A stretch of 64,000 nt of DNA from Paractinoplanes deccanensis (GTDB lineage Bacteria > Actinomycetota > Actinomycetes > Mycobacteriales > Micromonosporaceae). The notes beneath the pieces are model-generated. The model searched no databases. It had not been told where the DNA came from and worked only from the letters and a program-made list of their open reading frames with translations. This document shows positions 41,246 to 49,166 of the stretch, in pieces; position 1 is the stretch's first letter; every line of letters begins with the position of its first letter. The translations under genes were made by a program, and so were the position numbers. The stretch is from contig NZ_BOMI01000098.1 of assembly GCF_016862115.1 (NCBI RefSeq), positions 1 through 64,000 on the forward strand, in the 5' to 3' direction.

Positions 41246-41836
41246 ATGTCACGCACGGCGGATCGGGCGGCTCAGGAGGCGGCGCTGTCCCGCGCGGTCT
41301 GGGACGTGCTCGGCGAGCAGGGTCTCGAGCGATTGACCGTACGGGCGGTGGCCGCGGCCGCGGGGTGCACGACCGGCCTGGTGATGCATCGCTTCCCCAA
41401 CCGGCAGGCCCTGTTGCGGCACGCCCGGCACCTGCTGCACGAAAAGACGCGGGCGCGCGTGGAGGCCCTGGAGAGCGAGGCGCCGTCGCCGAGGGCCGCG
41501 CTGCGCAGCGTGCTCCGCCAGGGGCTCGCCACCGACGCCGAGACGCGCCACGAGAGCGTCGTCTGGATGGGCTTCCTCGCGGCCGCCGTTGCCGACGACG
41601 AGCTCGTCGAGATGCACCGGGCCAACAACCGGGCCTGGCGGCGGCGGGTGGAGCGCCTGGTCGGCGCCGCCGCGCCCGAGTGGCCGGCCGAGCGCGTGTC
41701 CACTGTGGCGCTCGGCCTGATCGCGATGGCCGAGGGCGCCGCCGCCTTCGCCGCGGCCGACCCGGAGGCCTATCCGCCGCGAGCCCAGGAGCGCATGCTC
41801 GACGAGGCCCTCACCTCGTACGGCCTAGGGGTCTAG
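41246..41836 (+). CDS. TetR family transcriptional regulator
   Basis: The 196-residue protein has the N-terminal TetR helix-turn-helix (LTVRAVAAAAGCTTGLVMHRFPNRQALL) and a helical effector domain. ATG 41246 is preferred to ATG 41228 because GGAGG stands 8 bases before it. It probably represses itself and the divergent acetyltransferase gene. It overlaps the end of the convergent MarR gene by 4 bp. Confidence 0.9.
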   Translation: MSRTADRAAQEAALSRAVWDVLGEQGLERLTVRAVAAAAGCTTGLVMHRFPNRQALLRHARHLLHEKTRARVEALESEAPSPRAALRSVLRQGLATDAETRHESVVWMGFLAAAVADDELVEMHRANNRAWRRRVERLVGAAAPEWPAERVSTVALGLIAMAEGAAAFAAADPEAYPPRAQERMLDEALTSYGLGV

Positions 41837-42318
41837 CGAGGCGCGTCCCCGGCGATCTCGTTGAGGGCGACGGCCAGCTTGTCGAGGTCGATGTCGCCGA
41901 GGTGGTCGAAGATGTGCCGGCGCACGCTGGCCAGGTGGGTGGGCCACGCCTCACGCAGCCGGGCCAGGCCGCGCTCGGTGAGCACCGCGTTCCAGCCGCG
42001 CAGGTCGTCCTCGCACTTCACCCGGGTCAGATAGCCGAGCGACTCGAGCTTGGCCGCGAGCCGCGTCATGCCACTCAGCGACATGTCGCACGCCTGCGCC
42101 AGCTCGCTCATCCGCATGTGCCCCTCGGCCGACTCGGAGAGGTGCCGCAGCACGTTGTACTCGCTCGCGGACATGCGCTGCTCGCGTTCGAGGTCGGCGT
42201 TGAGCTGGCGGGGGAGCAGCTGCAACATCCGGCCGATGCCCCGCATGACCGCCTCCTCCGAGGGCGTCAGTGCGGTGAGGCCCGGCGGCAGTGCGGGGTC
42301 GGGTGTTGTGGCGGACAT
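41833..42318 (-). CDS. MarR family transcriptional regulator
   Basis: The 161-residue protein has the winged-helix core of MarR (MSASEYNVLRHLSES, RMSELAQACDMSLSGMTRLAAKLES, wing VKCEDDLRGWNAVLTERG). The DLRGWxxxLTxxG segment is the family hallmark. It is divergent from an FMN reductase gene with an operator-like palindrome between them, the common layout in which MarR represses a quinone or nitro-compound reductase. Confidence 0.93.
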   Translation of the reverse strand: MSATTPDPALPPGLTALTPSEEAVMRGIGRMLQLLPRQLNADLEREQRMSASEYNVLRHLSESAEGHMRMSELAQACDMSLSGMTRLAAKLESLGYLTRVKCEDDLRGWNAVLTERGLARLREAWPTHLASVRRHIFDHLGDIDLDKLAVALNEIAGDAPR

Positions 42319-42364
42319 GACATTGATCGTACGGCCGAACCGCAGGAATACTTCTTTGACGTAG

Positions 42365-42392
42365 CAAGTTTAGTGAGCGTCACAGGAACTTG
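42365..42392. promoter_or_regulatory. Operator-like long palindrome between MarR and FMN reductase genes
   Basis: Outer arms CAAGTT (42365-42370) and AACTTG (42387-42392) enclose an inner dyad GTGA-GCG-TCAC (42373-42383). Both dyads have nearly the same centre. It lies 24 bases before the reductase start codon. Confidence 0.6.
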
Positions 42393-42415
42393 AGAAACAG
42401 AGATCGGAGCCTCCG

Positions 42416-42979
42416 ATGACCACCAAGATCGGCATCATTCTGGGCAGCACCCGTCCCGGCCGTAACGGCGAGGCCGTCGCCAAGTGGGTCCTGGACATCG
42501 CGTCCAAGCGCACCGACGCCGAGTTCGAGCTGGTGGACCTCCTCGACTACAACCTGCCCCACCTCGACGAGGCGATCCCGCCGTCGATGGGCCAGTACAC
42601 CAAGCCGCACACCCTCGAGTGGGCCAAGAAGATCGCCTCCTTCGACGGCTTCATCTTCGTCACCCCCGAGTACAACCACTCCACCTCCGGCGCGCTGAAG
42701 AACGCGATCGACTTCCTCTTCGCCGAGTGGAACAACAAGGCCGTCGGCTTCGTCGGCTACGGCTCGGTCGGTGGCGCCCGCGCCGTCGAGCACCTGCGCC
42801 TCATCGCCGGCGAGCTCATGCTGGCCGACGTCCGGGCCCAGGTCCTGCTGTCGCTCGCGACCGACTTCGAGAACTACAGCAAGTTCCTCCCGGGCGCCCA
42901 CCAGGAGGCGGCTCTCACCACCGTCCTCGACCAGACGGTGGCCTGGAGCGCGGCCCTCAAGCCGCTCCGCAACGCCTGA
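42416..42979 (+). CDS. NADPH-dependent FMN reductase
   Basis: The 187-residue flavodoxin-fold enzyme has the FMN phosphate loop GSTRPGRNGEAVAKWV and the family motif FVTPEYNHSTSGALKNAIDF. It is of the ArsH/NADPH:FMN reductase class that reduces quinones, azo dyes or free FMN. A divergent MarR gene suggests induction by a small aromatic or oxidising compound. Confidence 0.93.
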   Translation: MTTKIGIILGSTRPGRNGEAVAKWVLDIASKRTDAEFELVDLLDYNLPHLDEAIPPSMGQYTKPHTLEWAKKIASFDGFIFVTPEYNHSTSGALKNAIDFLFAEWNNKAVGFVGYGSVGGARAVEHLRLIAGELMLADVRAQVLLSLATDFENYSKFLPGAHQEAALTTVLDQTVAWSAALKPLRNA

Positions 42980-42995
42980 TCAAAAAGGACACAGG

Positions 42996-43019
42996 GCGGG
43001 GGATGCTTGCATCCCCCGC
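42996..43019 (+). terminator. Strong hairpin after FMN reductase gene
   Basis: GCGGGGGATGC and GCATCCCCCGC form an 11-bp stem with only TT at the tip, 16 bases after the reductase stop. No U-tract follows, but the stem is strong enough to act as a terminator before the next gene. Confidence 0.6.
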
Positions 43020-43032
43020 TCCGGGCAGCACA

Positions 43033-43944
43033 ATGCCTAGGGTGCAAAACCAGACAACTAGTGACTCTTTGCAGCAACTGCTTGAAATGCCACGAAAGTC
43101 TTGGTGGGCCCGGCTGCCGTTCGGGGTACGGATGGCGGCCGGTGGCAGTGCTCTGGTCATCACCATCGGCAGCGCGGTGGCCGGCGCCGCCGCGCTGACG
43201 AAGGAGCGTCCCGGCGCCCCGCGGATCGTCACCGCCGTCGGGCAGGCCGCCGCGTCACCGGCGGAACAGCAGCAGCAACCCGGGCCGAGCGTCCCGGCGG
43301 CAGCGCCCCCGCATCGCGCGAAGCCGCAGTACGACGCCGCGGCGAGCCTGCCGCGGATCAGCAACGAGGCGGACCGCACCGCCACCCGCGAGCCCCAGCC
43401 CGCGACATCGGCCCAGGCCACGACCCCGCAGGCGCAGAGCCGGCAGCAGCAACAACAGCAGCAGCAGACCTCGCTTCCCGTGCCGCCGCCCGTGGCCGCC
43501 GGCGACCCGCGCCCCGTGCTGACCACCCGCACGGAGATCGAGACGCGCGAGATCCCGTTCCAGACGCGCCTCGTGCGCGACCCGTCGCTGCCCCGTGGCG
43601 CCAAGAAGATCCAGACCGCCGGCGTCCCCGGCGAGGAGACCCTGCGCTACCTGGTCACCTTCGCCGACGGCAAGCAGACCGAGCGCCGCCTGCTCGACTC
43701 CACGATCACCAAGCAGCCGCAGCACCGCGTGGTCGCCTTCGGATCGCGCCGGGGCCCGGCCAAGGGCGGCAACCAGCGGCCGCCCAAGGGCTGCGACGAC
43801 TTCTGCATCCCGCTCGGCCGGTCGGCGGACTGCCGGCGCGAGGAGAGCGCCGTCCACCTCGGCGGCTCCGTCACGATCCTCGACCAGGACCTCGAGCTGC
43901 TCGACGCGAATTCGCTGGGAGAGTTGGCCTGCGGCCCGCGATAA
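43033..43944 (+). CDS. Membrane-anchored G5-domain protein
   Basis: The 303-residue product has a helix (about residues 32-51), a disordered region with a Gln run (RQQQQQQQQ, encoded by CAG/CAA), and a G5 domain (TRTEIETREIPFQTRLVRD, through GAKKIQTAGVPGEETLRYLV) that in other proteins binds peptidoglycan or zinc. The C-terminus has four Cys (CDDFC, DCRREE, ACGPR). The start is uncertain: ATG 43033, ATG 43003 (inside the hairpin) or GTG 43042. The protein is likely exported and bound to the cell wall. Confidence 0.78.
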   Translation: MPRVQNQTTSDSLQQLLEMPRKSWWARLPFGVRMAAGGSALVITIGSAVAGAAALTKERPGAPRIVTAVGQAAASPAEQQQQPGPSVPAAAPPHRAKPQYDAAASLPRISNEADRTATREPQPATSAQATTPQAQSRQQQQQQQQTSLPVPPPVAAGDPRPVLTTRTEIETREIPFQTRLVRDPSLPRGAKKIQTAGVPGEETLRYLVTFADGKQTERRLLDSTITKQPQHRVVAFGSRRGPAKGGNQRPPKGCDDFCIPLGRSADCRREESAVHLGGSVTILDQDLELLDANSLGELACGPR

Positions 43945-43945
43945 T
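43940..43945 (+). promoter_or_regulatory. -10 box, leaderless methyltransferase gene
   Basis: GATAAT, overlapping the stop codon of the G5 gene, ends 7 bases before the ATG at 43953. Confidence 0.5.
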
Positions 43946-43952
43946 CCCGCGC

Positions 43953-44696
43953 ATGGCGGACTTCGACACCCTGCTCGAGGAGGCCGCGGCCGTGCCCCTG
44001 GAGGGGTGGGACTTCTCCTGGTTCGACGGCCGCGCCACCGAGGAGCGCCCGTCCTGGCACTACGCCGACCGGGTCGCGCGGCGCCTGCGCGACGCCGGGT
44101 CCGCGCTCGACCTCCAGACCGGCGGGGGCGAGGTCTTCGCGTACGCCATCGGCCGGGCCCCCGGCGAGCGCATGCTGGTCGCCACCGAGGCGTGGCAGCC
44201 CGAGGTCGCCGCCCGCCGCCTCGACGGCGTGCGGGTGGTCGAGGCGGACGACAACCTGCCGTTGCGCGATGCCACGTTCGACCTCGTCGTGAGCCGCCAT
44301 CCGGTGAGCACGCCGTGGGCCGAGATCGCCCGCGTGCTGCGCCCCGGCGGGACCTTCCTGTCCCAGCAGATCGGCGCCGGCTCCAACCGGGAGCTGTCGG
44401 AGGCGATGCTCGGGCCGCTTCCGCCTCCGGCGCGCAACCACCCCGAGCAGATCGCGGCGGCCGCCGAGGCCGCGGGCCTCGAGATCCTGGAGGTACGAGG
44501 TGAGCGTCTGCGCGCCGAGTTCTTCGACATCGGGGCCGTCGCGTACTTCCTGCGCAAGGTGATCTGGACCGTGCCGGGCTTCACGATCGAGAAGTACCGC
44601 GACCGGTTGCGCGCGGTGCACGAGGAGATCACCGTGAAGGGCATGTTCGTCTCGCACGCGACGCGGGTGCTCGTCGAGGCGCGCCGGTGGCCCTGA
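43953..44696 (+). CDS. Class I SAM-dependent methyltransferase
   Basis: The 247-residue protein has a Rossmann-type methyltransferase domain: ALDLQTGGGEVFAYAI (motif I), MLVATEAWQPEVAARRL, and LPLRDATFDLVVSRHPV (motif IV region), then ARVLRPGGTFLSQQIG. The C-terminal half is larger than in minimal enzymes. The substrate is unknown. It overlaps the next gene by 10 bp, forming a tightly coupled operon with a nucleotidyltransferase and a peptidase E-like gene. Confidence 0.87.
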   Translation: MADFDTLLEEAAAVPLEGWDFSWFDGRATEERPSWHYADRVARRLRDAGSALDLQTGGGEVFAYAIGRAPGERMLVATEAWQPEVAARRLDGVRVVEADDNLPLRDATFDLVVSRHPVSTPWAEIARVLRPGGTFLSQQIGAGSNRELSEAMLGPLPPPARNHPEQIAAAAEAAGLEILEVRGERLRAEFFDIGAVAYFLRKVIWTVPGFTIEKYRDRLRAVHEEITVKGMFVSHATRVLVEARRWP

Positions 44697-45520
44697 CCGA
44701 CGGCCGGCTGGCCGAGATCGCCGCCGAGCTGATGCTCGTGCCCGGCATCACCGGGGTGGTGCTGGGCGGCAGCCGTGCCCGCGGCACGCACGGGCCCGGC
44801 TCCGACACCGATCTCGGGCTCTACTACCGCAAGCCGCTCGACGTGGACCGGCTCACGCGCGCCGCCCGGGCGATCGCCGGGCCGTCCGCGCAGGTCACCG
44901 ACCCGGGCGGCTGGGGGCCGTGGGTGGACGGCGGCGGCTGGCTCGACGTCGACGGCGACGCCGTCGACCTGATCTACCGCGATCTCGACCGGGTCACCGC
45001 CGTCTGCGCGGCGGTCGAGCAGGGCCGGTACGCGTTCCACGTGCAGGCCGGGCATCCGCTCGGGTTCGCCGACCACGCCTACGCCGGGGAGATCGCCCTG
45101 GCCCGGGTGCTCGCCGACCCGACCGGCGAGCTGGCCGCGCTGCGCGACCGGCTGAAGGTCTACCCGCCCGCCCTGGCACGGGAGCTCGTCGCCGGGCTGT
45201 GGGAGGCCGACTTCCTCGTCATGCTCGCCCGCAAGGGCATCCCGCGCAGCGACAGCGCGTACGTGTCCGGTTGCCTCTTCCGCCTGGTCGGGGTCTGCGC
45301 GCACGCGCTGCACGGCGCCGCCGGCCGCTGGCTGATCAACGAGAAGGGCGCTGTCGCCGCCGCGGCCGCCCTGCCCGGCGCGCCCGCGCACTTCGGCGAG
45401 CGCGTCGACAAGGCGTTCGCCGCGGTGGACGGCGATCCGCTGCGGCTGCGGGTGGCCATCGACATCGCCGCGGACCTCGTGCTCGACACGGCGGACGCCT
45501 GCATGATGATGGTGCGATGA
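44687..45520 (+). CDS. Nucleotidyltransferase-fold protein
   Basis: The 277-residue protein has the Pol-beta nucleotidyltransferase motif GGSRARGTHGPGSDTDLGLYY (G-G-S plus D-x-D), with a third carboxylate possibly in VDLIYRDLD. The C-terminal helical half resembles kanamycin-type nucleotidyltransferases. It may transfer a nucleotide to a small molecule or protein. Start GTG 44687 lies inside the methyltransferase gene and the end overlaps the next start (ATGA). Confidence 0.82.
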   Translation: MALTDGRLAEIAAELMLVPGITGVVLGGSRARGTHGPGSDTDLGLYYRKPLDVDRLTRAARAIAGPSAQVTDPGGWGPWVDGGGWLDVDGDAVDLIYRDLDRVTAVCAAVEQGRYAFHVQAGHPLGFADHAYAGEIALARVLADPTGELAALRDRLKVYPPALARELVAGLWEADFLVMLARKGIPRSDSAYVSGCLFRLVGVCAHALHGAAGRWLINEKGAVAAAAALPGAPAHFGERVDKAFAAVDGDPLRLRVAIDIAADLVLDTADACMMMVR

Positions 45521-46245
45521 CCGCCGACGAGCCCACCATCCTCGCGACGAGCGCCTTCTTCGAGGTTGGCGGCTTCGGCGACTTCGCCTGGCGCCCCGGC
45601 AAGATCCATCGCTTCGCCGCCGAGCTGGCCGGGGTCTCGCGGCCGCGGATCTGCTTCCTGACCCAGGCGAGCGGCGACTTCCCGCACGTGATCGGCGCGC
45701 ACTACGCCGCGTTCGCGGGCACCGAGTTCGTCGCGTCCCACCTTCAGCTCTTCCCGATGCCGAACGTCGCGGACATCCGGTCGCACCTGCTCGCGCAGGA
45801 CATCATCTGGGTGCACGGCGGCAGCGTCGCCAACCTGTGCGCGCTGTGGCGGGTGCACGGCGTCGACCGGGTCCTGCACGAGGCGTGGCAGGCCGGGGTG
45901 GTGCTCGGCGGGGTCTCGGCCGGCTCGATCTGCTGGCACCAGGGCGGCACCACCGACAGCTTCGGGCCGCGGCTGCGCGGGTTCACCGACGGGCTGGGCT
46001 GGCTGCCGTACAGCAACGGGGTGCACTACGACGCCGAGGAGCAGCGCCGGCCGAAGATGCACGAGCTGATCGCCGACGGCACGCTGGGCGACGGCTACGC
46101 CACCGACGACGGCGCAGGCCTCGTCTATCGCGGCACGACCCTGGCCGAGGTCGTGGCCGACCGGCCGGGGCCGCGCGGATATCAGCTGACGCGGGCGGCG
46201 GACGGTGCGGTCGTCGAGACCGCGCTGCCCACGAGGGTGCTCTAG
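45517..46245 (+). CDS. Peptidase E-like protein (S51 family)
   Basis: The 242-residue protein has the nucleophile elbow GVSAGSICW of S51 serine peptidases, the preceding WVHGGSVANL, and a His/Asp-bearing region GLGWLPYSNGVHYD. S51 members include aspartyl dipeptidase and cyanophycinase. It lacks a signal peptide and is presumably cytoplasmic. Its ATG overlaps the nucleotidyltransferase stop by 4 bases. It converges with the next gene, overlapping it by 4 bp. Confidence 0.85.
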   Translation: MTADEPTILATSAFFEVGGFGDFAWRPGKIHRFAAELAGVSRPRICFLTQASGDFPHVIGAHYAAFAGTEFVASHLQLFPMPNVADIRSHLLAQDIIWVHGGSVANLCALWRVHGVDRVLHEAWQAGVVLGGVSAGSICWHQGGTTDSFGPRLRGFTDGLGWLPYSNGVHYDAEEQRRPKMHELIADGTLGDGYATDDGAGLVYRGTTLAEVVADRPGPRGYQLTRAADGAVVETALPTRVL

Positions 46246-46604
46246 CTGGCGTAGTGCAGGATCACGTTGTGCACGTGATGGGCCTTGTCGGACCCGCGGA
46301 ACTCCACCTCGTACGTATGTGTGCCGACCGTGACGGCGATCGTGCCGCTGGAGAAGAACTGACCGGCCCAGCTCTTGTTGCTCACCACGCTGACGCTGCT
46401 GACCTTGGAGTAGGGGATGCTGGTGATCGCGAAGCGCTTCCCGACGAAGGACTTGTCCTGGATGATGATCCGGCGGTTGGTCAGCCCGATGAAGCCGGTG
46501 CCGGCGCCGATCGCGTCGTAGACGGCGATGATCATCTCGCCCTCGAGCAGCCCGCTCCGCACCTGCTCGAACTGGCCCTTGCTGTCGTAAATCACGTCGC
46601 TCAT
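46242..46604 (-). CDS. PH-domain (bPH_1-like) cytoplasmic protein
   Basis: The 120-residue protein contains one PH-like domain: EGEMIIAVYDAIGAGTGFIGL, NRRIIIQDKSFVGKRFAITSIPYSKVSSVSV and VTVGTHTYEVEF. The pattern matches bacterial PH-domain proteins of unknown function. No membrane helix is present. ATG 46604 is used; longer frames upstream lack support. Confidence 0.78.
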   Translation of the reverse strand: MSDVIYDSKGQFEQVRSGLLEGEMIIAVYDAIGAGTGFIGLTNRRIIIQDKSFVGKRFAITSIPYSKVSSVSVVSNKSWAGQFFSSGTIAVTVGTHTYEVEFRGSDKAHHVHNVILHYAS

Positions 46605-46627
46605 GGCGCGAGCGTAGCGACGCACGG

Positions 46628-46954
46628 CTATTGCGGGTTGGTCACCTGCGTGTCGGTGACCGTGCGGTAGAAGTCCTCGATCCGGGCCGCCAGCGTCACC
46701 TCACCGTCGGTGAGGGCCTCGCCGTCGCGGGCGCCCAGGCAGATCTGTGTGTGACCGTTGGTGCGCCTGATGTCGGGGCGTATGCGAAGTGTGTCCGCCG
46801 CCACCTTGATTCGTTCCGTCAATGCGGCATGCTGACTGTCGTCGCACGCGAGCTCCCGCCGGAGCTGTACGCCGTCACGCCTCCATTCACTCAGCACCGT
46901 CAGAGCGTCGCTCAGGTAGTCGGAGCGGTTCACTCGCTGTCTTCTGGCCCGCAT
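46628..46954 (-). CDS. Hypothetical protein (108 aa)
   Basis: The product is charged and soluble, with RSDYLSDALTVLSEWRRDG near the N-terminus and LTDGEVTLAARIEDFYRTV near the C-terminus. ATG 46954 gives 108 residues; an earlier start at 46993 would give 121. I recognise nothing. An AT-rich palindrome (47060-47071) lies about 100 bases upstream. Confidence 0.5.
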   Translation of the reverse strand: MRARRQRVNRSDYLSDALTVLSEWRRDGVQLRRELACDDSQHAALTERIKVAADTLRIRPDIRRTNGHTQICLGARDGEALTDGEVTLAARIEDFYRTVTDTQVTNPQ

Positions 46955-47059
46955 CGCCCATCCCCCTAGGCGTCGTTGCCGGCTTGTGGCCAAACTGTCG
47001 CCGTGTCGTCATGGTCGGTGCCTCACAGTCTTGCTCTCCGAGACAGGCATGTCCACGCC

Positions 47060-47071
47060 CACATATATGTG
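47060..47071. promoter_or_regulatory. 12-bp AT-rich palindrome
   Basis: CACATATATGTG is a perfect palindrome and stands out in G+C-rich surroundings between two divergent genes. It may be an operator. Confidence 0.3.
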
Positions 47072-47110
47072 TTTGCGTGACGATCGGGACGGCTCGGGCA
47101 CCCGGAACGG

Positions 47111-47116
47111 TAAACT
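47111..47116 (+). promoter_or_regulatory. -10 box of NUDIX gene
   Basis: TAAACT predicts a transcript starting near 47123, giving a short leader with GGGAAG before the ATG at 47138. Confidence 0.45.
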
Positions 47117-47137
47117 TTTGTGGGAAGCTCTGATCTC

Positions 47138-47563
47138 ATGCGGCCGGAACAGCAGGTTAAGTCGTCTAAGTCACGCAGAGTCATCGTGGCGGCGGTGATC
47201 ATCAGCGATGGCCGTGTTCTCGCCTGCGAGCGGTCGGCTCCGCCCGAGGTGGCGGGCCGCTGGGAGTTCCCCGGGGGCAAGGTCGAGCCGGGTGAGACCG
47301 AGGAGCAGGCGCTCGCCCGCGAGTGTGTCGAGGAGCTGGGCGTACGGGTCGAGGTCGGCGCCCGCGTCGGGCCGGACGTCTCGCTCGCGCACGGCCGGGC
47401 CGTCCTGCGGGTCTTCAACGCGCGGCTGCTCGACGGCGACATGCCGCGGGCGCTGGAGCACACGTCCATGCGCTGGCTCGGTGTTGACGAGCTGGACAGC
47501 GTGCACTGGCTGCCCGCGGACAAGCCGATCGTCGCGGAGCTACCCGCCTTACTGACTGTCTGA
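47138..47563 (+). CDS. NUDIX hydrolase (MutT-like)
   Basis: The 141-residue protein has a full NUDIX box, GGKVEPGETEEQALARECVE followed by ELGV, preceded by AGRWEFPGGK as in MutT proteins that destroy 8-oxo-dGTP. Start: ATG 47138 with GGGAAG upstream; GTG 47120 is in frame but sits at the -10 box. The end overlaps the convergent acyl-CoA ligase gene by 15 bp. Confidence 0.92.
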   Translation: MRPEQQVKSSKSRRVIVAAVIISDGRVLACERSAPPEVAGRWEFPGGKVEPGETEEQALARECVEELGVRVEVGARVGPDVSLAHGRAVLRVFNARLLDGDMPRALEHTSMRWLGVDELDSVHWLPADKPIVAELPALLTV

Positions 47564-49081
47564 CGCGTACGTCTTGCGCAGCTCCCGCTTGAGCACCTTG
47601 AAGCTCGGGCCGAGCGGGAGCGACTCCGCAAAGCGGATCTTGCGGGGGTACTTGTGCTTGCCGAGCTTCTCGCGGGACCACTCGATCAGCTCGTCGGCCG
47701 AGACACTGCCGGGCTCGGCAACCACCACGGCGCAGATCTCCTCGCCGTGCACCTGGTCGGGCACGCCGATCACGGCCACCTGTTGCACGGCCGGGTGCCG
47801 GGCCAGCGCCTCCTCCACCTCGCGCGGATAGACGTTGAAGCCGCCCCGGATCACCAGGTCCTTCTTGCGGTCGACGATCGCGATGAAGCCGTTCTCGTCC
47901 TTGGTGCCGAGATCGCCGGTGCGGAACCAGCCGTCGACCACGGCCTCCTTCGTGGCCTCCGGGTTGTTGAGGTATCCGGCGAAGACGTTGTGCCCGCGGA
48001 TCACGATCTCGCCGAGCTCGCCGTCGGGCAGCAGCTCGATCCGCTCGTCGATCTCCGGCCGCGCGATCTCGACCTCCACGCCCCAGATCGGGTGGCCGAC
48101 CGAGCCCGCCTTGACGCCGAACGCGGGCTGGTTGGTGGTGGCGGTCGGCGAGGTCTCCGAAAGGCCGTACCCCTCGAAGATCTCGGCGTGGAAGGTCTCG
48201 TTGAACTTCTCCAGCACGGCGACCGGCAGGGACGCGCCGCCCGAGACGCAGAGCCGCAGCTCGGGCAGCTTCTCGGCCTTGGCGGCGGCCTCCAGCAGGC
48301 CGATGTACATCGTCGGCACGCCGTGGAAGATGGTCACGTTCTCCTTGACCATCAGCTGGATGGCGGCCTCGCCGCTGAAGCGGGCGAGCAGCACGAGGGT
48401 CCCGCCGAGGCGGAACGTGCCGTTCATGCCGACCGTCTGGCCGAAGGTGTGGAACAGCGGCAGGCAGCCCATCGTCACGTCGTCGGGGTGCAGGTCGTGG
48501 ATGTCGAAGACGTTCACGATCGTGTTCATGACGAGGTTGAGGTGGGTCAGCAGGGCGCCCTTGGGCTTCCCGGTGGTGCCGCTCGTGTAGAAGATGACAG
48601 CGACGTCCTCGGCCTCGCGGCTGACATACGTGCGCATCCTCTCGCCGCCGGCCTCCTCCAGCCTGGGCAGACCGGGCACGGCGGGACCCACCGAGACGAT
48701 CGGGACGTCGGCGATCTTGGCGGCGGCCACCGCGTTCTCGAGCTGCGACGAGTGGGCGACGAGCAGCTTCGCGCCGCTGTCCTCGAGGACGTACGCGTTC
48801 TCCTCGGGGGTGAGGAGCAGGTGCATCGGTACGAGCGTCGCGCCGACCGCCAGCGTGGCGTAGTAGACGCGCGGGAAGTCGGCCAGGTTGGGGATCTGGA
48901 TCGCGACCACGTCGCCGGGGCCGATGCCCAGCTCGCGCAGCGCGGAGGCGTACGACAGGGTCTGCTGCCAGAGATCGCGGTAGGTGATCCGCTCGGTGGT
49001 GACGCTGTCGATCACGGCGATCTTGTCGGGAAACTTGCGAGCCGACTCGGCCAGGACGGTGGCGAGCGACAGTTGGGTCAT
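47549..49081 (-). CDS. Acyl-CoA ligase (AMP-binding, long/medium-chain type)
   Basis: The 510-residue enzyme activates a carboxylic acid with ATP and CoA. Motifs: FYTSGTTGKPKGALLTH (P-loop), FEGYGLSETSPTATTNQP, DGWFRTGDLGTKDENGFIAIVDRKKDLVI and the C-terminal catalytic Lys in PSFKVLKREL. The residue before that Lys is Phe where Gly (TGK) is usual. It lies downstream of an acyl-CoA dehydrogenase gene on the same strand and divergent from TetR-ALDH-ADH genes, so it probably activates the acid made by the aldehyde dehydrogenase. Confidence 0.93.
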   Translation of the reverse strand: MTQLSLATVLAESARKFPDKIAVIDSVTTERITYRDLWQQTLSYASALRELGIGPGDVVAIQIPNLADFPRVYYATLAVGATLVPMHLLLTPEENAYVLEDSGAKLLVAHSSQLENAVAAAKIADVPIVSVGPAVPGLPRLEEAGGERMRTYVSREAEDVAVIFYTSGTTGKPKGALLTHLNLVMNTIVNVFDIHDLHPDDVTMGCLPLFHTFGQTVGMNGTFRLGGTLVLLARFSGEAAIQLMVKENVTIFHGVPTMYIGLLEAAAKAEKLPELRLCVSGGASLPVAVLEKFNETFHAEIFEGYGLSETSPTATTNQPAFGVKAGSVGHPIWGVEVEIARPEIDERIELLPDGELGEIVIRGHNVFAGYLNNPEATKEAVVDGWFRTGDLGTKDENGFIAIVDRKKDLVIRGGFNVYPREVEEALARHPAVQQVAVIGVPDQVHGEEICAVVVAEPGSVSADELIEWSREKLGKHKYPRKIRFAESLPLGPSFKVLKRELRKTYASDSQ

Positions 49082-49166
49082 ACTGAGCTCACCTCCGGCA
49101 TGCCCTCCTGGCCCTCGCCCGCGAGGCCGTTACGAGGTGCGGCTGGGTGCCGCTCGGTGCAGTCGC

